A DNA stretch of 64,000 bases, from NCBI GenBank assembly GCA_963832365.1, contig CAWHUL010000002.1, positions 295,010 through 359,009 of the forward strand, written 5' to 3'. The notes beneath the pieces are model-generated. The model saw nothing but the letters and a program-made list of their open reading frames with translations, ran no database searches and was not told the DNA's origin. The DNA comes from CAWBRT01 sp963832365. Lineage in GTDB: Bacteria; Acidobacteriota; Terriglobia; Terriglobales; Acidobacteriaceae. Every line of letters begins with the position of its first letter. Position 1 is the stretch's first letter. The position numbers and the translations under genes are program-made. Positions 55,887 to 64,000 of the stretch are shown piece by piece.

Positions 55887-57542
55887 ATGAGAATTACAAA
55901 TAAACAGAAACAGGTCCTGGAATTAAGAAAATTGCAACGGGAATATGGGTGCGAGTGGGATCGTCAGATCAGTTCTTCGGCACCGAGCGCTGAAGAGTTG
56001 CGAGCTTTGCACAAGAACCTGAATAACGTCGAATTGAACCTTAGAGCCCTCGGCGAACCATGCGACTTAGATCCTAACAAACGAGTCAAAGCCGCTGCCA
56101 GGGTAGATATCTCGTTGAAGAGCAATCTGAAACCACAGAGAGAGCCTTCCAGTTCTTTGGCGGACATTGATGCCCCGCAGGCTGATGCTCCTGAGCCGTG
56201 CCCACCGTGTCCCGAACCCATTGGGGATGTCGTCGTTGATGGTGCTGACTTGCTCGACCGCGTGGTTGGGTTTATCCGCCGATTTGTGGTGCTGAAGCCA
56301 TCGCAGGTCTCTGTTATGGCCTTATGGGTCGTTCACACACACTGCATGCGGGCAGCTGAGCACACCCCCTATCTGACTATCACCAGCGTGGAGAAGGGGT
56401 GCGGAAAAACTCAGACGTTAGAAGTCCTAGGCATGTTAGTCCACGCGCCCTGGTACACCGGGCGCACCACAACGGCAGCGTTAGTGCGCAAAATCGATCA
56501 GGATCACCCAACTCTCCTGTTGGACGAGTCCGACGCCGCATTCCATGGGCCATCTGAGTATGCGGAGGCGCTCCGTGGAACGCTAAATATGGGACACCGA
56601 CGGGGTGGGAAGGTGTCGCTTTGCGTGGGGCAGGGAGCCGAGATAACGTTCAGAGACTTCGACGTCTTCTGTCCTAAAGCTATCGCGGGAATAGGTAAGC
56701 TACCGGATACCGTTGCTGATCGCTCGATTCCTATTGAACTTCAGCGCAAATCGGCACGTGAATCAATCGAACGATTCCGTCAGCGGATCTTTGAGCCGGA
56801 AGCCGACCAGATTCGAAAGCAATTGAAGAAATGGGCAAATGCGAATGTATCGACTTTGAAGAATCTCTGGCCGCTACTGCCGGAGGAGTTGAGTAATCGC
56901 CAGCAAGACGGTGCTGAACCGCTACTTGCCATAGCTGATATGGCGGGTGCCGAATGGCCCCAGAGGGCGCGAGCAACTTTGATCGAGCTCTTCACGGGAA
57001 CGGCAGCAGAAGACGATTCCGTGGGCGTCCGTCTGCTTTCGGATATTTACGCCATCTTCATCACCAGGAATGTGGACAGATTACCATCGGCTGATTTGTC
57101 GCGCGAGTTGGCAGGGATTGAGGGAGCACCGTGGGCGGAGTTTCAGAATCGTGGGAGAATCACGCCGAACAAGCTGGCTGAGCTCCTAAAGTCGTACCAT
57201 ATCTACCCCCGCAGCATCCGAACTGCTGACAGCCGTACTCCGAAGGGATACCTGCGCGATGATTTCGCCGATGCGTGGAGTCGCTACCTCCGACCAGCAC
57301 AAGCTACTGCTTCTGCCAGGGTCCTTAGCGACACGCCACAACCGCAACAGCCGCCACAACCCAGTATTGATGCGGGTATAACGCACATTTCAACACCGCA
57401 ACAGGGGCATCTTGTTGCGGTTAGTGAAAACGATAAATCGCCAATGAATACGCCCCTTGTGGCGGGTGTTGCGGATTCAGGCCCCATAGAGAGCGCATAC
57501 GAAAACCGAGGACGCGCAGACGGGGACAGTAACATCAATTGA
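55887..57542 (+). CDS. DUF3631 ATPase
   Basis: A 551-residue protein. The first 120 residues are helical and charged, then proline-rich (PQADAPEPCPPCPEPIG). An ATPase domain follows with a P-loop (SVEKGCGKTQTL, about residue 168), Walker B LLLDESDAAF (about 210) and DUF3631 features such as GTLNMGHRRGG and DTVADRSIPIELQRK. The C-terminal third, with RGRITPNKLAELLKSYHIYP, is a winged-helix-like module of the same family. Relatives occur on phages and integrative elements, often with primases, so a role in replicating the element is plausible. The second of two adjacent ATGs is chosen for better spacing from GGAG. Confidence 0.85.
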   Translation: MRITNKQKQVLELRKLQREYGCEWDRQISSSAPSAEELRALHKNLNNVELNLRALGEPCDLDPNKRVKAAARVDISLKSNLKPQREPSSSLADIDAPQADAPEPCPPCPEPIGDVVVDGADLLDRVVGFIRRFVVLKPSQVSVMALWVVHTHCMRAAEHTPYLTITSVEKGCGKTQTLEVLGMLVHAPWYTGRTTTAALVRKIDQDHPTLLLDESDAAFHGPSEYAEALRGTLNMGHRRGGKVSLCVGQGAEITFRDFDVFCPKAIAGIGKLPDTVADRSIPIELQRKSARESIERFRQRIFEPEADQIRKQLKKWANANVSTLKNLWPLLPEELSNRQQDGAEPLLAIADMAGAEWPQRARATLIELFTGTAAEDDSVGVRLLSDIYAIFITRNVDRLPSADLSRELAGIEGAPWAEFQNRGRITPNKLAELLKSYHIYPRSIRTADSRTPKGYLRDDFADAWSRYLRPAQATASARVLSDTPQPQQPPQPSIDAGITHISTPQQGHLVAVSENDKSPMNTPLVAGVADSGPIESAYENRGRADGDSNIN

Positions 57543-57636
57543 AATATGCGGTCCAAATGATAACCGGCGCTTCGGCGGTAAAGAAGCGCCCCAACCCTAC
57601 CTATGTAAACCACTAACCAAATTGAAGGAAAACGCT

Positions 57637-58686
57637 ATGACCAGTAAAAATGATGAGAAAGATATCTTTGGCAATAACGGTGAAGCAGCTTCCGTGTCGA
57701 ACTTTGTTGCGATCACGGAGAACCAGAGGTGGGCGCTGAACAAGGCAGGCTACACGCCAAATGAACTCAAGGGCATGTCCAAAAGCACGGCCAGCAAACT
57801 GATCAACGTAACGAAAGCCAATGACGGCGAGAGGCTGGATGCCGACCAAGTGTACGCACTAAAACATAACGATATAGTTCAGAGCACGCGGCACCTATAT
57901 CTGCCTCCCCTGGATGCCAACCTGTTTCCCACCCAAATGAAGATCGATAGTGAACAACTCGAATATGCCGTACACGGCAGTATGGATAAAGAAGCACGTA
58001 AAGAACACCACGAATCGGATCGCAGGGACACGTTGTGTGAGATTGCCGAAAACGACGCCACAACTGCGGTGCAGAAGGCAGAGACCCTCGCGTATTATCG
58101 CAAGCACCTTTCACAGGAACGCTGGCAGGAATTCTGCGACGCCATCAGAATCAACCAAAGCAGCGCCGACAAACTGGCGATCATCGGCCAAACGTTGACC
58201 GAAACCTCACAGCAAATCAAAGAGGAATTGTCCAAGCGCGGCTACAACCCCATGCATTCTCGGGATCAATGGATCTTCAGGGCTACGTCTGAAAAGTATC
58301 TGGAAATAATGGACCAAATCTCGACAGCCGAGAACGAGAACGCAGGCCCAGCGGACTCAACAGATAATGGCACCAATCCTCGGCATCCTACCGCGTGGGA
58401 CAAAGGAGGGTGGTCACGACGTCGTACTGTTGTGCAGGTCGCGGCATCCCGCGCTGAAGGGACGCGGGAGGCAACCGCCCGAACTACCCCTGAACATAGT
58501 CGCAAGGCGGCTCTCCGCGTGGTGCTCGAACAGCAGTATGGAGATACCTGTGGCCACAATGAAGAATACGACATCATGGACGTGGTTCAGACCTTTCTGA
58601 AGGAGAAAAAGGAAATGAACGATCTGCAGAGAACGAGCGAGGCCGCAAAGGATCCGACCAGCAAAGGGGGGGACGCCGTTGCCTGA
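57637..58686 (+). CDS. unknown 349-residue protein of the element
   Basis: It starts MTSKNDEKDIFGNNGEAASV, with AAGGA upstream of ATG 57,637. The N-terminal part contains WALNKAGYTPNELKGMSKST followed by ASKLINV, a helical unit resembling small DNA- or protein-binding helical bundles. The middle is charged and helical. The C-terminal part (KAALRVVLEQQYGD...DVVQTFLKEKKEMNDL) is helical. No known family was recognised. It follows the ATPase gene by 94 bases on the same strand. The low-complexity Arg/Ala/Thr stretch near residue 265 could mask an indel. Confidence 0.6.
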   Translation: MTSKNDEKDIFGNNGEAASVSNFVAITENQRWALNKAGYTPNELKGMSKSTASKLINVTKANDGERLDADQVYALKHNDIVQSTRHLYLPPLDANLFPTQMKIDSEQLEYAVHGSMDKEARKEHHESDRRDTLCEIAENDATTAVQKAETLAYYRKHLSQERWQEFCDAIRINQSSADKLAIIGQTLTETSQQIKEELSKRGYNPMHSRDQWIFRATSEKYLEIMDQISTAENENAGPADSTDNGTNPRHPTAWDKGGWSRRRTVVQVAASRAEGTREATARTTPEHSRKAALRVVLEQQYGDTCGHNEEYDIMDVVQTFLKEKKEMNDLQRTSEAAKDPTSKGGDAVA

Positions 58687-59363
58687 TCGACGAGCTTCAC
58701 CAGCCGACGCACGAGAGCGGCGGCAGGTCCCAATCCCTTCGAGCTATACAGAAACGAGACCGACGGCCGGGAACACCATCTGACAAATGACGGCGATGTG
58801 ATGGACCTGAGCCCTTCTTCTCTGGGTAGTAGCCGAAGTCGGCACAAATGAACACCGGAGATGATTCGGGGATGCTCGCCAACCAGACAGCATCACCGAA
58901 CTTTCAGGGGAGCAATGCGCCCTGGCAGGGGCGCGTTCCCCGGGCCGGTGGAAGTCCTCTCCTTCTTCTACCGGCCATCAATAGCACATGGCCATCGTCA
59001 AAAGACAATTTACGGGGCCTCGAACGCCTCATTGTTGATGTCTGCCGACGCTATATGAAAGAAGCCCACATTGATGGGCCTCGGGGGAGTAGAAAACTTC
59101 AGTCCGGGATCCTACGACGATCTTGTTCTCACTTATCTCTGGTTGAACCCTGGCGCTAATCGGCTCACTGTTGGCGATAGAAATCTCGCTGCGGCGTCGC
59201 TGTTGTGTGGGGCGGCTTTGTCGTTGCATAGAGCATAACTGCCAAGCCAACAGGAACCCCCGCTTCGTGTAAGCGCCCGCGCAGTACTTCGCGGGCCGAA
59301 ACCGCGGCGGACATCAGCACACACCAGTAAAGAGGCTACAGTTGAGCGGCAGGAAATGATAAG
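58687..59363. other. intergenic region at the right side of the element
   Basis: Short open stretches read plausibly (for example ELYRNETDGREHHLTNDGDV on plus near 58,740), but none has a start and domain. This is where the right attachment site is expected. I looked for a repeat of the tRNA-fMet 3' end and found only CCCCCGC at about 59,256, too short to count. Confidence 0.4.
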
Positions 59364-60191
59364 TCATAAGCGAGGATTCGATATCTGCGACAGAGATTGA
59401 GCAGCGGCCACGACTAATGGTGCGAATTTCTCTTCAACTTCCTCCCGAGAGAAACGCGCCCGTGGTACCGAAATGTTAATGGCCCCTCCCGGGCCATTGT
59501 GGGCAAGAATCGGAGCGGCAATCGCAAGATCACCTAGGAAGAACTCCTCGAATGCCGTGGCATATCCGCGGGCCGCCGATATCTCCAACTTCTTGAGCAA
59601 ATCTTTCGGCCGGCAAGTGGTATGAGGAGTGTAAGCCTTCAACTCGGATCGGTTGAGGATATCAGCGACTTCGGACGGAGCTAGTTGAGAGAGAATGGCA
59701 ATGCCACTGGCAGTACAGTAAGCTGGCATTCTTGCTCCCACTATTACACCAGTGTCGTTCAGATTCAGAAGTTGCCTGCACATGAAGCGCACAATGAAAA
59801 CGACCTCGGTATCATCCTGTACGGTGAGATTGACCGTCTCCTGTGTCGTTTTGCTCAGATGCAGGAGATAGGGCATAGCCCGCTCAACCAGCAGATTTGC
59901 CCGAAGATAATGGTGGCCGAGATCAAGCGCTTTCACCCCAAGGCCGAATCGCTTGGTGAGGGGATCCTTTTGCAGGTAGCCTAACTTCGCTAGGGTATGG
60001 GTGAAACGCTGCGCCGCGCTTATATCCAGACGGATCGCCGAAGCAAGCTGGGTCAGACTCATCGAAAAATTCGTTCCACCAAAAGCATTCAAAACGAGAA
60101 ATGCCTTTTCAACTGATCTAACTGTCAATGGATCCACTCGCGACTCTCGCGCCTGGCTAATGCGCTTCGCTGTCGACCTGGGGAGATTCAT
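59364..60191 (-). CDS. IclR-family transcriptional regulator
   Basis: A 275-residue regulator starting MNLPRSTAKRISQARESRVD. The N-terminal winged helix-turn-helix (about residues 24-85) contains VRSVEKAFLVLNAFG and LTQLASAIRLDISAAQRFTHTL. The effector-binding domain follows, with LVERAMPYLLHLSKTTQETV, GARMPAYCTASGIAILSQL and GGAINISVPRARFS, as in IclR proteins that sense small organic acids or amino-acid derivatives. GAGG precedes ATG 60,191; an in-frame upstream start is less likely. It is divergent from the ABC transporter and probably controls it. Confidence 0.92.
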   Translation of the reverse strand: MNLPRSTAKRISQARESRVDPLTVRSVEKAFLVLNAFGGTNFSMSLTQLASAIRLDISAAQRFTHTLAKLGYLQKDPLTKRFGLGVKALDLGHHYLRANLLVERAMPYLLHLSKTTQETVNLTVQDDTEVVFIVRFMCRQLLNLNDTGVIVGARMPAYCTASGIAILSQLAPSEVADILNRSELKAYTPHTTCRPKDLLKKLEISAARGYATAFEEFFLGDLAIAAPILAHNGPGGAINISVPRARFSREEVEEKFAPLVVAAAQSLSQISNPRL

Positions 60192-60231
60192 AACGCCTAT
60201 TTCCTCGCCAAAAAGATTATAAAAAAATATG

Positions 60232-60260
60232 TTGACAGCCCTAACTTTCCATCTGATAAT
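60232..60260 (+). promoter_or_regulatory. sigma-70 promoter of the ABC transporter cassette
   Basis: TTGACA, exactly 17 bases, GATAAT. Perfect -35 and near-perfect -10, pointing at the transporter genes. Confidence 0.75.
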
Positions 60261-60276
60261 TCCCGACAATTATACA

Positions 60277-60307
60277 ATATGATTTATCGCAATGCAATAA
60301 ATCATAT
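60277..60307. promoter_or_regulatory. operator-like palindrome
   Basis: ATATGATTTAT / ATAAATCATAT, an 11-base perfect inverted repeat with a 9-base spacer, lying about 10-40 bases after the expected transcription start. It suits an IclR-type dimer and would block transcription. Confidence 0.65.
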
Positions 60308-60401
60308 CAATATTTTCCTGGCCGAACCAACATGGACCTTGGGTGGAGTCTCCGCTTTCTGCAATCAAAAAAGGGCTTTTTATTAAACGGAGGCAAAAGA
60401 A

Positions 60402-61238
60402 ATGCTGTCAAAGCTGCTGAATGGTTTGCTTGTGATCTTGTCTTTGGCGCTCTTTACCCCTGCTGCCGGAGCTCAAACCTATAAGGTGGGGGCAACACCA
60501 ACGGGTGTTCCATTCACGTTTCTAGACACCAAAACGAATTCCATTCAAGGGGTAATGGTGGATGTGATTCAAGCTGTTTCCAAGGATCAGGGCTTTAACG
60601 TCGACATTCAGGGCATGCCTTTTAATACCCTGATTCCATCGCTCACGACTGGAAAGATTGAAATTATCTCCTGCGCCCTTGGAATTACACCACAACGGCA
60701 AGAGGTGGTGGACTTCACCAGCCCGGTCTATACCTATGGCGAGGGAGTAGTGATAAGCGCCAAGGATACCACGCAATATAAGTCCTACGATGATTTCAAG
60801 GGTGAGGTGGTTGGAGTTCAGGTAGGAACCGTCTGGCAGGAACCTCTCAAGAAAACCGGCATTTTCAAGGAAGTACGTGCCTATGACTCTATGGCCGACG
60901 CCATTCATGACGTTAGCCTGGGACGAATCAAGGCGGCTTTCGGCGACTATCCGATTATAGCCTACCAGATCTCTCAGGGGGTACATAAGGACGTACGCAT
61001 GCTTAAAGGTATCAAACCTATCCTGACCGTCGATATCGGCATGGCAGTGCGCAAGGGCGACAAAGTTAACCTGGAGAAACTGAACAAATCCCTAGCCAAG
61101 TTAAGAGCCGACGGCACCATGGACAAGATTCTCTCCAATGGGGTCTCAAGTAGATTTTGTAACGGGGGGGACTCATGGCAACGTTCTGGCATGACGCGGC
61201 GGAGTTTGCGCCGATACTCCTGCAAGGCGCGAAGGTGA
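60402..61238 (+). CDS. polar amino-acid ABC transporter substrate-binding protein, C-terminus altered by a frameshift
   Basis: A periplasmic binding protein of family 3. It has a signal peptide (MLSKLLNGLLVILSLALFTP), TGVPFTFLDTKTNSIQGVMV, a ligand-binding ITPQRQEVVDFTSPVYT region and GTMDKI near the end. GGAGG precedes the ATG. The last residues should read LSKWGLK and stop at 61,151-61,153, but one A appears lost near 61,137, so the frame runs on with unrelated residues to 61,238 and overlaps the permease gene. The extended tail is about 28 residues longer than normal. It may still fold, since only the extreme C-terminus is changed. Confidence 0.85.
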   Translation: MLSKLLNGLLVILSLALFTPAAGAQTYKVGATPTGVPFTFLDTKTNSIQGVMVDVIQAVSKDQGFNVDIQGMPFNTLIPSLTTGKIEIISCALGITPQRQEVVDFTSPVYTYGEGVVISAKDTTQYKSYDDFKGEVVGVQVGTVWQEPLKKTGIFKEVRAYDSMADAIHDVSLGRIKAAFGDYPIIAYQISQGVHKDVRMLKGIKPILTVDIGMAVRKGDKVNLEKLNKSLAKLRADGTMDKILSNGVSSRFCNGGDSWQRSGMTRRSLRRYSCKARR

Positions 61239-61828
61239 CAGTGATGGTTACTATCACTTCCCTCGCGCTATCAACCGTCCTTGGTCTTTTTTGGGCGCTC
61301 CTGAGAACATCCCATATCAAAGTGCTGTCGTGGATAAGTGCCACCTTTGTGAACACTATTCGTGGCATACCGATTCTTGTGCAGTTGTTTTACATCTATT
61401 TTGTGTTGCCGGAAATAGGGATCCAGCTTACCGCATATCAGGCCGGTAGCATCGGTTTAGGTATCGCCTATTCTGCCTACATGTCGGAAGTTTTTCGCGC
61501 CGGTATTGAGGCCATTGATGTCGGCCAGATCGAAGCGGCTCAAACCATTGGCATGACCCGGTGGCTTATCATGGCCCGAGTAGTTCTGCCACAGGCCTTT
61601 CGTATCGCACTTCCACCCTACGGCAACAACCTGATTATGCTCCTGAAGGATTCATCGCAGACCTCTGCAATCACCGTTGCCGAATTGTCGCTGGAAAGCA
61701 AACTGATCGCTGCCTCCACGTTCAAAAACACGACAGTATTCACTATGGGCGCGATTGGTTACCTAATAATGAGTCTACCTCTCATTGTCCTGGTGGCAAG
61801 GCTTGAAAAGAGGTTTAAGCGAGCATGA
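61175..61828 (+). CDS. polar amino-acid ABC transporter permease (HisM/GlnP family)
   Basis: A 217-residue inner-membrane subunit. About five spans and the ATPase-contact loop EAAQTIGMTRWLIMARVVLPQ (EAA motif) are visible, together with FVNTIRGIPILVQLFYIYF at the N-terminal half and the C-terminal LEKRFKRA. Shine-Dalgarno GGGGGGGACTC precedes ATG 61,175. Its stop overlaps the start of the ATP-binding gene by four bases (ATGA), so they are coupled. Confidence 0.93.
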   Translation: MATFWHDAAEFAPILLQGAKVTVMVTITSLALSTVLGLFWALLRTSHIKVLSWISATFVNTIRGIPILVQLFYIYFVLPEIGIQLTAYQAGSIGLGIAYSAYMSEVFRAGIEAIDVGQIEAAQTIGMTRWLIMARVVLPQAFRIALPPYGNNLIMLLKDSSQTSAITVAELSLESKLIAASTFKNTTVFTMGAIGYLIMSLPLIVLVARLEKRFKRA

Positions 61829-62554
61829 TCAGTATCACAAATCTGCATAAAGCCTTTGGAGCAAATGAAGTGCTCAAGGGCATTTCGCTCGAAGTAACCC
61901 AAGGAGAGGTGTTGTGCATCATCGGCCCCTCCGGCTCCGGCAAATCAACCATCTTGCGTTGTATCAACGGGCTAGAAAGTTACGACAAGGGAGAAATTCG
62001 TGTAGAGGGTCACCATGTGAACCGGGACACGAAGGGAATCATCTGGATCCGTACACATGTGTCCATGGTTTTTCAACGGTTCAACCTTTTTCCGCATCGA
62101 ACCGTTCTTGAAAACGTCATTGAAGGCCCGGTCTATGTAAAGAAGAAGACCGTACCCGGCTACGAGCCGCGGCCGCGAACTCCTGAAACAGGTAGGCCTG
62201 GCAAATAAAGCGGACGCATATCCTAACCAACTCTCTGGCGGACAGATGCAGCGAGTGGCTATTGCCCGGGCTCTAGCCATGCAGCCAATGGCAATCCTCT
62301 TTGACGAGCCCACCTCTGCTCTCGACCCGGAACTGGTAGGAGAGGTACTAAGCGTCATGCGCAACCTTGCCGAGCAAGGTATGACCATGCTTGTCGTCAC
62401 CCACGAAATGGCCTTTGCGAAGGAGGTGGCCGATCGGGTGATCTTCTTGGATGGGGGCGTCATCGTGGAGGAGGGATCGCCCCGGGAAATCCTTGTCAAC
62501 CCCAGGCAAGATCGGACTCGAGATTTCTTGAGGCGGGTAATGCATGTGAAGTGA
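61825..62554 (+). pseudogene. polar amino-acid ABC transporter ATP-binding protein, one frameshift
   Basis: The first frame (61,825 to about 62,165) contains the Walker A loop IIGPSGSGKSTILRCINGLE and the Q-loop VFQRFNLFPHRTVLENV. The rest (from about 62,180) is one frame over, with signature LSGGQMQRVAIARALAM, Walker B ILFDEPTSALD and the H-loop VVTHEMAFAKEVADRV, to a stop at 62,554. The frames change near 62,165-62,175, where the sequence GAGCCGCGGCCGCGAAC looks like a garbled GC-rich run. Corrected length is about 243 residues, normal for the family. Confidence 0.88.
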
Positions 62555-62630
62555 GCCCGCCTGCTGCGTTATCTATTCAGGCTGGAGCTGAGCTTTATCG
62601 TTCATCAAATCACGCTAGGAAGGGATAGAA

Positions 62631-63720
62631 ATGCAAGGGGTCAGGAAATTACGGTCATCGGTACAGGTAATGGAGCTCATGGAGCCGCCGCGGATCTGAC
62701 CTTACGGGGCTACGCCGTAACGCTCTTTGACTTGCCGGAGTTCAAAGGCAACCTAGAGGCAGTTGCCAAGACGGGTGGAATTCAGGTCATCCGGGGAGAA
62801 CACCGACAATTCGTGAAGATCCATAAGTTCACCACAGATGCCAAAGAGGCTTTTGCAAAGGCAGACTGTATCATGCCTGTCGTTCCGACGTTTGCTCACA
62901 AGGCGCTGGCAGAAGCCATGTGCTTTCCATGCCAGGGACGGCCAGTCCATTATTCTGAACCCTGGCTCGACGGGCGGGCTGTTGCAGTTTATGAAAGGCT
63001 TTTAAAGACAAGGGCGTAACCGCAAACATTGACTGGGCTGAAACCGCAAGCCTTCCCTATGGCGCTCGCGTAGTGGAACCCGGGGTTGTTGTCAACATCC
63101 TTTTGGATGCCAAGGAGATTTTTTTTTGCAGCATTTCCAGCCACGAAAACAGGAGAGATGTTTTCAGAATTCAAGAAGATGTTCCCTGCGGCTGTCAAGG
63201 TGAAGAACATTCTGGATACGGCGCTTAACAATGGGAACCCTGTTAGCCATCCGACCGAGCGTTATTGAACGCCGGACGAATCGAATTCACTGGTGGAAAC
63301 TATCTCCATTATAAAGAAGGGATCACCCCGTCTGTGGCTAGGGTGATGGAGGATGTGGGATAAGGAGCGAATGGCGGTCGTTCGTGCTTATGAGCTTACT
63401 GAGATAAGTACCGCCGAAAGATTGGTAATTCTGGGGATACACTCATCCCGGAAAACTGACACGACGAGTATCAACACAGCGAAGTCTTCGCTCCCATGAA
63501 AGCTCCTCCCTATCTTCATAACCGTTTTATTATGGAGGACATTGCTTATGGACTGGTGACCTGGGCAAATTTTGGTGATCTGGTTGGGGTGGAAACACCG
63601 TTAATGGATGCTTTTTGTCCGTATCGCATCCTCCATTCACGGTGTTGATTATTTTAGGGAAGGTCGTACTCTCAACAACCTGGGACTCGGCAATTCTACA
63701 GCGAAACAATTGTTGACATG
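62631..63720 (+). pseudogene. NAD/NADP octopine/opine dehydrogenase-like gene, heavily frameshifted
   Basis: Starting at ATG 62,631 (AGGAAGG upstream), pieces in changing frames give a Rossmann motif (ITVIGTGNGAHGAAADLTLR), YAVTLFDLPEFKGNL, IMPVVPTFAHKALAEAM, then IILNPGSTGGLLQFM, ASLPYGARVVEPGVVVNILL, FPAAVKVKNILDTALNNGNP, NAGRIEFTGGNYLHYKEGIT and finally MEDIAYGLVTWANFGDLVGV. These are in the order expected for the opine dehydrogenase family, which reductively joins an amino acid and a keto acid, or reverses that. At least six indels occur in 1.1 kb. It is placed with an amino-acid ABC transporter and an IclR regulator. Confidence 0.8.
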
Positions 63721-64000
63721 TTAATACGGGTACCTGTCAGTAATAGGATGCAATGCTAACGAGTGTATAAGGCAGCGGGAAGCACTCAGTCGAAGGCGTC
63801 GCATGTTATTTAGCATTGCTGTCCCTTGGGTGCTTCATACGGAGGAGACCGTGATCGATACAATGCTAAAAGTTCACGAACCGTGAACTGCAATTGCGAA
63901 AGGAGGCGGCGACGCCTCGGGGGTATCAGCACTACGTACGACGTTTACGCTTCTCGGGCGGAAAACTCTGAGATCTGGGACGTTGAAGGCCGGCGCTTTA
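63721..64000. other. window end, no gene seen
   Basis: No coding region can be supported. A perfect 8-base inverted repeat AGTTCACG-AAC-CGTGAACT lies at 63,871-63,889, preceded by GGAGGAG and followed by AAAGGAGG. It may be an operator of a gene outside the window. Confidence 0.4.

Noticed and set aside
58367..58600. Alternative frame near the end of the 349-residue element protein
   Set aside because: It overlaps the supported frame and has no recognisable domain, though a local indel in the Arg/Ala-rich part cannot be ruled out.
59250..59290. Possible right attachment site (CCCCCGC)
   Set aside because: Only seven bases match the tRNA-fMet 3' end, which is expected by chance in this composition.

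Overview
The window looks like chromosomal DNA of an Acidobacteriota bacterium, probably class Terriglobia (Koribacter/Granulicella-like). The reasons are a moderately high GC content, an Oar-type TonB receptor with a carboxypeptidase-regulatory N-terminal domain, a giant 'choice-of-anchor D'/IPT-TIG repeat protein, a cupin that matches the Granulicella hydroxynitrile lyase residue by residue at its active site, and small dispersed palindromes between genes. This assignment is inference from gene families, not from a marker gene.

Layout. (1) 1-17,327, minus strand: one uninterrupted reading frame of at least 5,775 codons that runs off the left edge. It encodes a secreted giant protein with three successive repeat zones (ASH/choice-of-anchor D, IPT/TIG-like, Ig-like). 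(2) 17,774-20,923, minus: a TonB-dependent receptor broken by at least six frameshifts, behind a small metal-binding membrane protein. (3) 21.2-25.7 kb, plus: a cupin hydroxynitrile lyase homologue, tRNA-Leu(TAA) on minus, a HEAT-like protein, a small conserved protein, a DUF4126 membrane protein and a low-affinity phosphate uptake pair (DUF47 + Pit). (4) 25.9-48.3 kb, minus: a 22-kb block of central metabolism. In transcription order it holds tkt, an RpiB-Tal-Pgi fusion, gnd, zwf, a HAD phosphatase and pgl (oxidative and non-oxidative pentose phosphate pathway); a DUF1059 protein, hppD, hmgA, an unknown gene and fahA (tyrosine/homogentisate breakdown to fumarate and acetoacetate); then aceE, aceF, a small membrane protein and lpd (pyruvate dehydrogenase). 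zwf has one frameshift. hmgA has two, one at a palindromic element that appears to sit inside the coding sequence. (5) 48.7-58.7 kb: initiator tRNA-fMet followed by a putative integrative element. It has an AlpA-like protein, a tyrosine integrase, a radical SAM protein with a long C-terminal extension, a cluster of hairpins, small unknown genes, a zinc-finger protein, an HTH protein and a DUF3631 ATPase. I found no conjugation or capsid genes. (6) 59.4-63.7 kb: an IclR regulator divergent from a polar amino-acid ABC transporter and an opine-dehydrogenase-like gene. The cassette is AT-richer, has a near-consensus sigma-70 promoter with a downstream operator-like palindrome, and is increasingly frameshifted to the right.

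How it works together: block 4 would convert glucose-6-phosphate to pentoses and back to fructose-6-phosphate and triose phosphate, and feed pyruvate into acetyl-CoA, while tyrosine is degraded to fumarate and acetoacetate. Blocks 5 and 6 look acquired. Several genes carry single-base indels (TonB receptor, hmgA, zwf, ABC genes, opine dehydrogenase). From sequence alone I cannot tell real decay from assembly error, so each is flagged where it occurs.
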